Under the pieces are notes generated by a model. That model was not told the DNA's origin. It searched no databases and saw nothing but the letters and a program-made list of their open reading frames with translations. Shown piece after piece: positions 1 to 6,242 of a DNA stretch of 15,467 nucleotides. Position numbers and translations under genes: made by a program. The stretch's first letter is position 1. Each line of letters starts with the position of its first letter. Origin of the DNA: JASLCR01 sp036405515 (GTDB lineage: Bacteria; Patescibacteriota; Saccharimonadia; Saccharimonadales; Saccharimonadaceae). The stretch spans positions 1 through 15,467 of the forward strand of contig DASWXM010000009.1 of NCBI GenBank assembly GCA_036405515.1. Reading direction: 5' to 3'.

Positions 1-398
1 AGCCAGATGAGCCAGACCGGGCCAAGAAAGATTGCGAGAAGCACAAACCAATCTTCTTTACCGAGCTTTTTGCCGATATGGTACATAGCAATAATCATAA
101 AGACCAATGACGCAAGGTTGACGAATGGAACGAAACTAAGAAGTACCCACCAGCCGTGCTGTCCACCTAGTTCGAGCATTTTCCAGCTGTTGTATATAGG
201 CACCCAAGCAATCCATGATGGTGTACCGGCTTTTTTGAAGATTTTTCCAAGAAAAATCGCCGTGATAACATACGCAACAGCGAATACTACAAGGTAAATA
301 ACCAGAGCCCCTATAATTGCTGCTGCTGTGATACCTGCATCGGCACCCATAGAGTCTGTACTGTAGAGACTGCTGTCGTAAGTACTGTAACTATCCAT
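1..398 (-). CDS. DUF5684-type small integral membrane protein (3' end outside window)
   Basis: Reading the minus strand from the ATG at 398 gives an open frame of 132 codons that runs off the left edge, so the C-terminus is missing. The first 20 or so residues are polar and rich in Ser, Tyr and Asp. A long hydrophobic helix follows (about residues 25-50, ending GKIFKKAG). Then comes the stretch TPSWIAWVPIYNSWKMLELG, then further hydrophobic segments separated by GKKLGKEDW. The pattern of a helix, then W-x-PIYN and a Gly-Lys-rich loop, is typical of DUF5684 proteins. These are small membrane proteins of unknown function, sometimes fused to signal peptidase I. The start is supported by GGGAGG at 410-415. 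It is divergent from folD and the two promoters lie almost back to back. Family assignment is from memory of the motif and function is unknown. Confidence 0.75.
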   Translation of the reverse strand, partial: MDSYSTYDSSLYSTDSMGADAGITAAAIIGALVIYLVVFAVAYVITAIFLGKIFKKAGTPSWIAWVPIYNSWKMLELGGQHGWWVLLSFVPFVNLASLVFMIIAMYHIGKKLGKEDWFVLLAIFLGPVWLIW

Positions 399-433
399 TC
401 CTATCTATTCCTCCCTTTGAATAATATGTCCTC

Positions 434-442
434 AGTATAACA
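434..442 (-). promoter_or_regulatory. Extended -10 promoter of the DUF5684 gene
   Basis: On the minus strand the bases read TGT then TATACT (TATACT at 434-439), an extended -10 element. Transcription would begin near 427, leaving a leader of about 30 bases that contains the GGGAGG ribosome binding site at 410-415. A TTGTAC lies 15 bases upstream (455-460), a short spacing for a -35 box. Confidence 0.5.
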
Positions 443-444
443 CG

Positions 445-453
445 TGGTAAAAT
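445..453 (+). promoter_or_regulatory. Extended -10 promoter of folD, leaderless geometry
   Basis: TGG followed by TAAAAT (448-453) forms an extended -10 box. Only 7 bases separate it from the GTG start of folD at 461, so the expected transcription start coincides with the start codon. No Shine-Dalgarno sequence precedes the GTG. This fits a leaderless mRNA, but it is read from spacing alone. Confidence 0.45.
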
Positions 454-460
454 TGTACAA

Positions 461-1285
461 GTGAAAATACTTTTAGGAAGCGAGTTGGCTGGCTTTATCA
501 AAGAGCGCCAAGCAAGACAAGTACGAGCATTACGCCAAGCGGAGAATATTGCTCCAAAGCTTGCGATTGTTCAGACGACTGACGATCCTGTGATTGAAAC
601 ATATGTACGAATGAAGCAGCGATATGGTGCTGATATTTTAGTGGATGTAGAAGTGTATAAGATTGATAGCGCGGATCTCTTTGCGACTATCGATACCCTT
701 AATAAAGACAGCGGTGTGCATGGTGTAATTATTCAGCTACCGCTTGCAGATATGTCGCAGACCGAACAAGCAGTGAATATGGTAAGTCCTGCTAAGGATG
801 TCGATGGGCTTGGTAGCGATGCTATTTTTGTGCCTGCGACCCCAATGGCGATCGACTGGCTGCTTGCTGGATATAACGTCACGCTGAAAGACAAGAAGAT
901 TGCGATTGTCGGGAAGGGACGCCTAGTTGGTGCACCGCTTGCAAAGCTCTGGGGAGCGGCTGGCCATTTGGTAAGTGTCTATGATCGTACCAACAGCGAA
1001 GAGTTAGAGGATGAGTTACGCGAGAGCGATATTGTTGTGAGTGCAACGGGTGTTCCGGGGCTTATTGTTTCTTCGATGATAAAACCAAATGCGGTCGTAG
1101 TTGACGCTGCTACTGCTGCTGAGCACGGTAAAATTATCGGCGATATCGATGAATCACTACGCACACGTCAGGATCTGACAATTACCCCTGAAAAAGGCGG
1201 TGTGGGACCGCTAACAGTTTGCGCGCTTTTTGATAATGTAATACGTTCTGCGCGACTGGTTGCCGAAACTAAGTCGGATAACTAG
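461..1285 (+). CDS. folD: FolD, bifunctional methylenetetrahydrofolate dehydrogenase/cyclohydrolase
   Basis: FolD interconverts 5,10-methylene-THF, 5,10-methenyl-THF and 10-formyl-THF with NADP in the cytosol, supplying one-carbon units for purine and formyl-Met synthesis. The 274 residues are a little short for the family (about 280-300). Visible family features are YVRMKQRYGADI near residue 48 with the catalytic Lys, GVIIQLPL near residue 88, and PAKDVDGLGSDAIF (109-122). The Rossmann motif IAIVGKGRLVGAPLAKL lies at about 146-162 and TPEKGGVGPLTV near 243. The N-terminus is trimmed relative to most FolD. The GTG start has no ribosome binding site but sits 7 bases after a -10 box. The gene ends tail-to-tail with the response regulator, their stop codons overlapping in CTAG at 1282-1285. 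Confidence 0.93.
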   Translation: MKILLGSELAGFIKERQARQVRALRQAENIAPKLAIVQTTDDPVIETYVRMKQRYGADILVDVEVYKIDSADLFATIDTLNKDSGVHGVIIQLPLADMSQTEQAVNMVSPAKDVDGLGSDAIFVPATPMAIDWLLAGYNVTLKDKKIAIVGKGRLVGAPLAKLWGAAGHLVSVYDRTNSEELEDELRESDIVVSATGVPGLIVSSMIKPNAVVVDAATAAEHGKIIGDIDESLRTRQDLTITPEKGGVGPLTVCALFDNVIRSARLVAETKSDN

Positions 1286-1653
1286 TTAAGACCGAGGGTT
1301 TCTTTGACTCGACCAACTACTTGGCTCGGTGTAAAATCTGCCTTTACGATATAGCTTGAGACATTTAGTGATTCAAGAATCTTAGGCGATTCTTCCTGGC
1401 CCATATTAGTCAAAATGATCACAGGGAGATCTTTGCCCCAATCGTGTTTGCGAATCTCTGCGAGGGCTTCATCGCCACCCATTTCGGGCATCTGGAGGTC
1501 GAGTAGGATGATGTCGGGCGCGAAATCTTTTACGAGAGTGACGCCGCGCTTGCCATTGTCGGCAAGTTGTACTTCAAAACCATCTGCTTCAAATTTCAGT
1601 CGGTACATCTGGCTAATGGTCTGGTCGTCTTCGATGATGGCAATTTTAGTCAT
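1282..1653 (-). CDS. Single-domain response regulator (CheY-like receiver)
   Basis: This is a standalone phosphoacceptor domain of 123 residues with no output domain. Such proteins relay phosphate or act by protein-protein contact. The receiver signature is complete: acidic pair Asp9-Asp10, phosphoacceptor Asp52 in LLDLQMPEMGG, the switch Thr82 in VIILTNMG, and Lys104 in SYIVKAD. The KAD plus F-T-P ending (KADFTPSQVV) is the form common in CPR and Gram-positive single-receiver proteins. There is no DNA-binding region. The nearest kinase is at 3777-5984, so it could be the cognate partner, but the two are not in one transcript. The ATG at 1653 lies 7 bases after a TATACT box. Confidence 0.92.
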   Translation of the reverse strand: MTKIAIIEDDQTISQMYRLKFEADGFEVQLADNGKRGVTLVKDFAPDIILLDLQMPEMGGDEALAEIRKHDWGKDLPVIILTNMGQEESPKILESLNVSSYIVKADFTPSQVVGRVKETLGLN

Positions 1654-1660
1654 ATTTATT

Positions 1661-1689
1661 AGTATACAACCTTTCTATGATTAGTTTAA
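1661..1689 (-). promoter_or_regulatory. Promoter of the response regulator gene
   Basis: On the minus strand TTAAAC (1684-1689) and TATACT (1661-1666) are separated by exactly 17 bases. The -10 box ends 7 bases before the ATG at 1653 and no Shine-Dalgarno sequence is present, so a leaderless mRNA is likely. Confidence 0.6.
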
Positions 1690-1708
1690 TATTGATCCTT
1701 ACGGAGTA

Positions 1709-1717
1709 TGGCATAAT
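1709..1717 (+). promoter_or_regulatory. Extended -10 promoter of the acetyltransferase gene
   Basis: TGG then CATAAT (1712-1717) is an extended -10 box. It ends 6 bases before the GTG start at 1724. There is no ribosome binding site and no clear -35 box. The geometry matches the folD and response regulator starts and suggests a leaderless message. Confidence 0.45.
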
Positions 1718-1723
1718 AAACTG

Positions 1724-2536
1724 GTGGATAAAGATAGACGTTTATTTGAGAGAAGGGTTGCAAAACCTCGCGTAAGGGAAGCAAAGCCGGAGGATATCGC
1801 ACGTCTAGTAGAGATAGACATGGAGTGCTTCCAAGATGTTTACGAACAGAATCCTAAAAGTGCAGATGATATTCACGAAATGCTAGCCTTGCGTCAGGGT
1901 ATTGCTGGAAATCTCATGGTGGTAGGTGAGATAGATGGTCAAATCGAAGGTTTTATGACCTGTCTAAGAACAGATAAGGACCATACCCAGATTACAAGCT
2001 GGGAGGAAACGACCAATGACGGTACTTTGATTGATGTTCATCAGCCCGATGGAAAGAATTTTTATATCGTCAATCTTACGACGACAGGCAAAGGTTCTGA
2101 GCATAATCTCAGCGACCAACTGATTGCTCGATTGTTTGGAAGACTTCTTGAAGCCCAAGTCGAAAAAGCCTATCTTTTAAGCCGTATACCTCAGTTTTCT
2201 CAATGGACTGCCGCGCGACAGATTAACTTTGAAGATCTTTCGGAAGATGAACAGGACCTGCTCGCAGAAACATATACTCAAGCAACTAAGATCGTGGATG
2301 GAAAAGAGTGTTTCTATGACGGAATGCTACGGCGTTATGCTGAGTCTGGGGCAAAACCCGTAGCTGTGTTACGCGATGGTTATGGGGATCCTGCATCACA
2401 TGATTACAGTGTACTTTGTGTATTTGAGAATCCATTGCCTGATGTGCTTAAGAAAAACCATACTCTTTCGGTAGTTGCAGGGTATGTTGTACGCCGTGTA
2501 GCTAATCATCCAAAGATCATCGAGAGACTTCCATAA
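1724..2536 (+). CDS. GNAT-like N-acetyltransferase domain protein
   Basis: This 270-residue protein begins with a short basic stretch and then reads VREAKPEDIARLVEIDMECF, the usual first strand and helix of a GNAT fold. It continues with MVVGEIDGQIEGFMTCLRTD, resembling the strand 2-4 region. FYIVNLTTTGKGSEHNLSDQ (about residues 111-130) occupies the place of the motif A acetyl-CoA loop, although the classic Q/R-x-x-G-x-G/A is degenerate. The C-terminal half is not typical GNAT. It ends with SVLCVFENPLPD and a final basic segment. The substrate cannot be told. GTG is the chosen start because it is the first in-frame start after the -10 box at 1712-1717. The gene stands alone on the plus strand, divergent from the response regulator. 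Confidence 0.6.
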   Translation: MDKDRRLFERRVAKPRVREAKPEDIARLVEIDMECFQDVYEQNPKSADDIHEMLALRQGIAGNLMVVGEIDGQIEGFMTCLRTDKDHTQITSWEETTNDGTLIDVHQPDGKNFYIVNLTTTGKGSEHNLSDQLIARLFGRLLEAQVEKAYLLSRIPQFSQWTAARQINFEDLSEDEQDLLAETYTQATKIVDGKECFYDGMLRRYAESGAKPVAVLRDGYGDPASHDYSVLCVFENPLPDVLKKNHTLSVVAGYVVRRVANHPKIIERLP

Positions 2537-2583
2537 AAATGATTTTTATTGTATAAATTTTAGGACGGAGTAGTCTCTCAGTG

Positions 2584-2590
2584 AAGGAGT
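2584..2590 (+). promoter_or_regulatory. Strong ribosome binding site deciding the GTG at 2597
   Basis: AAGGAGT lies 6 bases before the GTG at 2597. This settles the reading frame here, because an overlapping open frame beginning with GTG at 2581 has no such site. A possible -10 box TATAAA is at 2552-2557. Confidence 0.7.
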
Positions 2591-2596
2591 GGTCTC

Positions 2597-3055
2597 GTGC
2601 AAACGAAAACCATCAAGAGGGCTCTACTCTGGGCCCTTGTCATCTTTTCGATCGCATCTCTCGTGTTCACACCCCTCGGTCCGCTGAAGGACGACATCAT
2701 CCAAGTTTTGCCTTGGTTTGGTGTCGGAGTGGTAGCTACAGAGGTGCTCTTCATCGGTGGTTTGGCTATGATGGCAGCATCGATGGGGGTAAAATTTCGA
2801 AACCCTCTCAGGCTGCGGAGGGAGCTCAAAAGCCTCCTGGCAGCGACAACCACTACAAAGATGTTCTGGTTTGGATTTTGGATCAATGCTGCTGGTGCCG
2901 TAGCCTCAAGTATTGTTCTTGGTGCTGGTATCCTGATGGCATTGCCTCCATCAAGTTGGGGTGTCCTGTCTCTCGTGGTGGTTGATATCACCGCTACCGT
3001 GGTGATTAGGGGCTGGGTTGTGAGGGCTCATGCGCGTGAGCGCGGTCTTTCGTGA
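2597..3055 (+). CDS. Small polytopic membrane protein, unknown function
   Basis: The 152-residue product has a basic N-terminus (QTKTIKRALL) followed by about four hydrophobic segments: residues 8-27, 38-62, 88-112 and 119-137. The loops are basic (RNPLRLRRELKS near residue 70), and the C-terminal tail RAHARERGLS is strongly basic and probably cytoplasmic. I do not recognise the family. Codon use differs from its neighbours: it favours C or G at the third position (CTC, ATC, GTC, CGG), while flanking genes are A/T-ending. This suggests a different origin. The stop codon TGA lies inside a long stable hairpin (3032-3080). Confidence 0.7.
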   Translation: MQTKTIKRALLWALVIFSIASLVFTPLGPLKDDIIQVLPWFGVGVVATEVLFIGGLAMMAASMGVKFRNPLRLRRELKSLLAATTTTKMFWFGFWINAAGAVASSIVLGAGILMALPPSSWGVLSLVVVDITATVVIRGWVVRAHARERGLS

Positions 3056-3080
3056 AAACGATTGGCCGCGCTCACTGCGC
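3032..3080 (+). repeat. Long RNA hairpin with the stop codon in a GAAA tetraloop
   Basis: Bases 3032-3047 pair with 3064-3080: 16 pairs with one G-T wobble and a single bulged T at 3076. Above them is a symmetric TT/TT internal loop (3048-3049, 3062-3063), then TCGT/ACGA (3050-3053, 3058-3061) closed by the tetraloop GAAA (3054-3057). The stop codon TGA of the membrane protein is 3053-3055. No T-run follows, so it is not a standard intrinsic terminator. It may stabilise the 3' end of the message or act on termination of translation. Confidence 0.75.
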
Positions 3081-3108
3081 TAGACCATTAGCGTTGTATT
3101 AATATATA

Positions 3109-3777
3109 ATGTCAATTAAAGTTCGAAATACAATAAAAGAAAGTGGTGAGTGGGCAGTGCAGACTACTGGTATTAACAGCAAAACTTTCTCAGTTGAAGT
3201 CAGTCACACATACCTAGATCAGCTGTTCTCTCACGAGCAAGAACAGAGTGTAAGGCAATTTCAGCATGAATCCCAGGGATGGACCGATGCCCATTATGAG
3301 ATTGTGCTTTTTGACGACTATAATATCAAGGGCTTGAAAGTAACGCATGATGAAGTTCTCGAGAAGCTTAAGAGTCTTCATGTCAGTCCAAGGTACTACG
3401 CTTTTGAGAAAGATATGATAGCTTACGTCCCTCAATTGCTTGATAGTATTTTGGTTCCAAAGATTAAAAGACAGTACGAAACATACATTGATCGATCTGG
3501 CCGCTATCCATGTTCGTTGCTTACTGCTGTTTGGTATTTGGTCAGACTAGGCCATATCACCGACACTAATCGAGCACTTCGGGTTGTTGACGATCAAGAT
3601 AATTTTGAGCCTGCTAACGAATTGGTTAATTTTTTACCGCGCTACTTCTCAGAAGTTGAGAACAAAGCAAAGAAACTTATTCAGGCGACTGCATTTCATG
3701 ATAGTGTAAATTGCATCAAGAATATTTACTTTGACGCAGATATCAGCGCAATTAGTAGCCAGAAGGTGTTGGATTGA
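3109..3777 (+). CDS. Unrecognised 222-residue protein coupled to the sensor kinase
   Basis: I do not recognise this protein. It is soluble, with no signal peptide or membrane helix. It has mixed charge and a Tyr- and Phe-rich middle (VSPRYYAFEKDMIAYVPQLL, about residues 91-110). A segment YIDRSGRYPCSLLTAVWYLV (about 126-145) contains its first Cys; a second lies near residue 203. The ATG directly follows an AT-rich stretch with TATTAA at 3097-3102, so it may be leaderless. Its TGA overlaps the next ATG by one base (TGATG at 3775-3779), the usual sign of translational coupling. It is therefore probably co-expressed with, and functionally tied to, the histidine kinase, for instance as a partner or modulator. 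That role is inferred from position only. Confidence 0.75.
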   Translation: MSIKVRNTIKESGEWAVQTTGINSKTFSVEVSHTYLDQLFSHEQEQSVRQFQHESQGWTDAHYEIVLFDDYNIKGLKVTHDEVLEKLKSLHVSPRYYAFEKDMIAYVPQLLDSILVPKIKRQYETYIDRSGRYPCSLLTAVWYLVRLGHITDTNRALRVVDDQDNFEPANELVNFLPRYFSEVENKAKKLIQATAFHDSVNCIKNIYFDADISAISSQKVLD

Positions 3778-5984
3778 TGATTGACGGACTATCGATCTTT
3801 GTGGTTATTATAGCAATTGCGGCGTTATGCCTTGGCTTCTTCTTGCTACTAAATGAAGGCAGAAACAGGCAAAAAATGCTTTTTGCCTGTTTAAATTTCT
3901 TCGCAGCCGCTTGGATACTAGCAAACTACTTTGGCAGCAATACTATCAACAAGATAACTCAATATCTTGTTATTGCTGACTATGCTCTTGGAATTATTCT
4001 TGTACTTTTCTTTTGGTTATTTATTCTTGAGACTCGGAGAAATATTCTTGGTCGCACAAAAGCATACTCTGTAAAAGTGGTACTTCCTGTCATCTATACG
4101 GCTCTATTGATTGTACTTATTTTTTTGGGCTACATTGTGCACGTAGATGTGGGGACGAGGCTCATTATATCGAATGAGGCGCTTTACGTAGCCTATCCGA
4201 TAGGTATATTACTACTGGCGTCTTTAGGGCTAAAAGACCTTATTGTGACCATAGCAAGAGCTCGTCATCGGAGCGACAGAAAGCGTCTCAAGCTTGTAAT
4301 TATAGGTCTATCTATCGCTTTGTTGTGCATTTCAGTACCGAATTTGATCCTAGAGAATTTACTACCAAAAGGTCCGTTACTTGAGGGAGCATATAATAGT
4401 GCATATCTGGGAGTTCTGGTCTTTCTTGCACTATCGACGTATGCCATCGTGCGTCATGGGCTTTTTGATGTTAAGTTGGCGGCAATTAGAAGTGCAGTCT
4501 ACGCACTATCAGTTATTACACTTGCTGGCATGTACTATGCGTTAGCGTACTTTGTTTCTGTAGCGCTTTTCCAGGGTCACGTGAGTAATACGGTGAGTGT
4601 CAGCCCGGTTAATGTTGGACTTGCGCTAATATTGGCGTTTATCTTCCAGCCAATTAAAAGTTTCTTTGATAGAATCACGAATGACATTTTCTATAGGGAC
4701 AGATATGATAGCAATGAGTTTTACGCTCGCTTAAGCGAATTGCTGACGAGTACGACAGATCTACGCCAATTGATGCAGCGAGCAGCCACGGAAATAGCAA
4801 TGACGCTGAAAAGTGAGCAAGCATTCTTCTTTTTGCAGCATGACCAAACTCATCGCATGACTGCGGGGACGAAACATCATGCTGGATTACCCGTTGCTGA
4901 TGTGGAGTATTTCAATACTCATATTGCAGGGCATGAAGGCAATGTTGTAGTGACAGAACTGCTTGAGGAGCGAAGTCATCTGCGACGTCTACTTGTGAGT
5001 CATAAGATCGCTATGATTATGCCATTGACGAGAGGAGATAATCTGCTCGGATATTTTGTACTCGGTGAGCAGCGAAGTGTTGGCTATACAAAACGTGATG
5101 TGAGAGTCTTGAACACTATCTCTGATGAGCTCGTGATTGCAATTCAGAATGCACTTTCCGTCCAGGAAGTAAAAGAGTTAAATGCACATCTTCAGCAACG
5201 GATTAGTGCCGCAACATCAGAGTTGCGCCGTACGAATGCTCGATTGCGTAGACTTGATACGACAAAGGATGAGTTTCTTTCTATGGCTTCGCATCAACTT
5301 CGCACACCGCTCACAAGTATCAAGGGTTATTTGAGTATGGTGCTTGATGGTGATTTGGGAAGAGTATCTTCTACGCAGAAAAAAGTACTCGAAGAAGCCT
5401 TTACGAGCAGCGAGCGAATGGTGCATCTTATCCACGACTTTCTCAATGTATCTCGCTTGCAAACAGGCAGGTTCGTCCTGGAGCTTGCAGAAGGTGATCT
5501 ATCTAATCTTGTAAAAGATGAAGTTGATAGTCTTCGGCGGGTAGCGGAAAGTAGAAACATGACTATCGAGTATCAAGATCAAGCTGGCCCAACACCTTTG
5601 GTGCTTGACGACACAAAATTGCGGCAGGTAGTGATGAATTACATCGATAATGCGATTTACTACTCAAAGCCCGATACGGCAATTACCGTACAGCTAACCA
5701 AGCAAGATGGCAACATAGTCTTGAAAGTTCATGATACTGGTATCGGTGTACCGCTCAGTGAGCAGCCGCAGTTGTTTGAAAAGTTTTTCCGGGCGACAAA
5801 TGCACGCAAGCAACGTCCAGATGGTACGGGAGTAGGACTATATCTCGCAAAGAAAGTGATTACGGCTCATGGAGGAGATGTACTTTTCAGTTCAAAACCT
5901 GGCAAAGGAAGTACGTTTGGATTTAAACTTCCGCTGATACAAGATCAGGCTCTGCTAGAAAAAAATAGCACGAAGCAATTCTGA
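3777..5984 (+). CDS. Membrane sensor histidine kinase (multi-TM, GAF, HisKA, HATPase)
   Basis: This two-component sensor autophosphorylates on His and passes phosphate to a receiver protein. I chose the ATG at 3777 (735 residues) over an in-frame TTG one codon earlier, because it forms TGATG with the upstream stop and follows AGAAGGTG. Residues 1-290 carry about nine membrane helices, with the first seven resembling the N-terminal 7TM region of CPR and Gram-positive kinases. Residues about 320-465 form a GAF-like domain and 465-495 a coiled coil. The H-box is ASHQLRTPLTSIKGYL with His506. The ATP domain shows N-box MNYIDNAIYYSK (Asn625), G1 HDTGIGVP, F-box LFEKFFRA and G2 GTGVGLYLAKK. All catalytic boxes are intact. 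The signal is unknown; the receiver at 1282-1653 is a possible partner. Confidence 0.95.
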   Translation: MIDGLSIFVVIIAIAALCLGFFLLLNEGRNRQKMLFACLNFFAAAWILANYFGSNTINKITQYLVIADYALGIILVLFFWLFILETRRNILGRTKAYSVKVVLPVIYTALLIVLIFLGYIVHVDVGTRLIISNEALYVAYPIGILLLASLGLKDLIVTIARARHRSDRKRLKLVIIGLSIALLCISVPNLILENLLPKGPLLEGAYNSAYLGVLVFLALSTYAIVRHGLFDVKLAAIRSAVYALSVITLAGMYYALAYFVSVALFQGHVSNTVSVSPVNVGLALILAFIFQPIKSFFDRITNDIFYRDRYDSNEFYARLSELLTSTTDLRQLMQRAATEIAMTLKSEQAFFFLQHDQTHRMTAGTKHHAGLPVADVEYFNTHIAGHEGNVVVTELLEERSHLRRLLVSHKIAMIMPLTRGDNLLGYFVLGEQRSVGYTKRDVRVLNTISDELVIAIQNALSVQEVKELNAHLQQRISAATSELRRTNARLRRLDTTKDEFLSMASHQLRTPLTSIKGYLSMVLDGDLGRVSSTQKKVLEEAFTSSERMVHLIHDFLNVSRLQTGRFVLELAEGDLSNLVKDEVDSLRRVAESRNMTIEYQDQAGPTPLVLDDTKLRQVVMNYIDNAIYYSKPDTAITVQLTKQDGNIVLKVHDTGIGVPLSEQPQLFEKFFRATNARKQRPDGTGVGLYLAKKVITAHGGDVLFSSKPGKGSTFGFKLPLIQDQALLEKNSTKQF

Positions 5985-6173
5985 CAATAGCCATACGATA
6001 ACGAGCACGACTAATGTGGCGATCATAATAGGCTTTGCAATACGCTTTTTTTCATGCCACCACTGCCGAGGTTTGCTGCGATCAACTGCTTCGACTTTTA
6101 CAACTTGTGGCACTGCCTGCTTGGCATCCGCACCACGATATACTTTATTACGTTTCTTCTTCGTCTTTCCCAT
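5955..6173 (-). CDS. Small basic single-helix membrane protein
   Basis: This 72-residue protein starts MGKTKKKRNKVYRGADAKQ, very rich in Lys and Arg. It continues through WWHEKKRIAKP and ends in one membrane helix (about residues 49-71) with almost no tail. This gives a tail-anchored topology with a positively charged cytoplasmic domain. Size and layout recall SecE, but the SecE signature around its conserved Trp and Pro is not convincingly present, so I leave the function open. Its 3' end overlaps the convergent kinase gene by 30 bases. A TATACT box lies 9 bases before the ATG. Confidence 0.65.
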   Translation of the reverse strand: MGKTKKKRNKVYRGADAKQAVPQVVKVEAVDRSKPRQWWHEKKRIAKPIMIATLVVLVIVWLLSELLRAIFF

Positions 6174-6182
6174 ATATTTTCC

Positions 6183-6191
6183 AGTATATCA
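6183..6191 (-). promoter_or_regulatory. Extended -10 promoter of the small basic membrane protein
   Basis: On the minus strand TGA precedes TATACT (6183-6188), an extended -10. It ends 9 bases before the ATG at 6173, leaving a leader of two or three bases. No ribosome binding site is seen. Confidence 0.45.
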
Positions 6192-6192
6192 A

Positions 6193-6222
6193 ATCCCCCT
6201 CACTTTTTAAGGTGAGGGGGAT
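6193..6222 (-). terminator. Hairpin terminator of the surface protein gene
   Basis: The arms 6193-6203 and 6212-6222 (ATCCCCCTCAC and its complement) pair perfectly over 11 bp with an 8-base loop. On the minus strand the stem is followed by TTTGATA, a weak T-tract. It lies 20 bases after the stop of the surface protein gene and just before the next minus-strand promoter, which is where a terminator is expected. Confidence 0.7.
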
Positions 6223-6242
6223 GCATGGAGTTCTGGGGTCAA

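Noticed and set aside
7..297. Plus-strand 96-residue open frame
   Set aside because: It is antisense to the DUF5684 membrane protein, whose hydrophobic pattern and ribosome binding site are convincing.
2581..2985. Overlapping 134-residue frame starting at GTG 2581
   Set aside because: It has no ribosome binding site and no membrane or domain pattern. The frame from 2597 has AAGGAGT at correct spacing and coherent hydrophobic segments.
5955..6173. Identification as SecE
   Set aside because: Length and single C-terminal helix fit, but the conserved SecE signature is not clear, so only a generic membrane protein is called.
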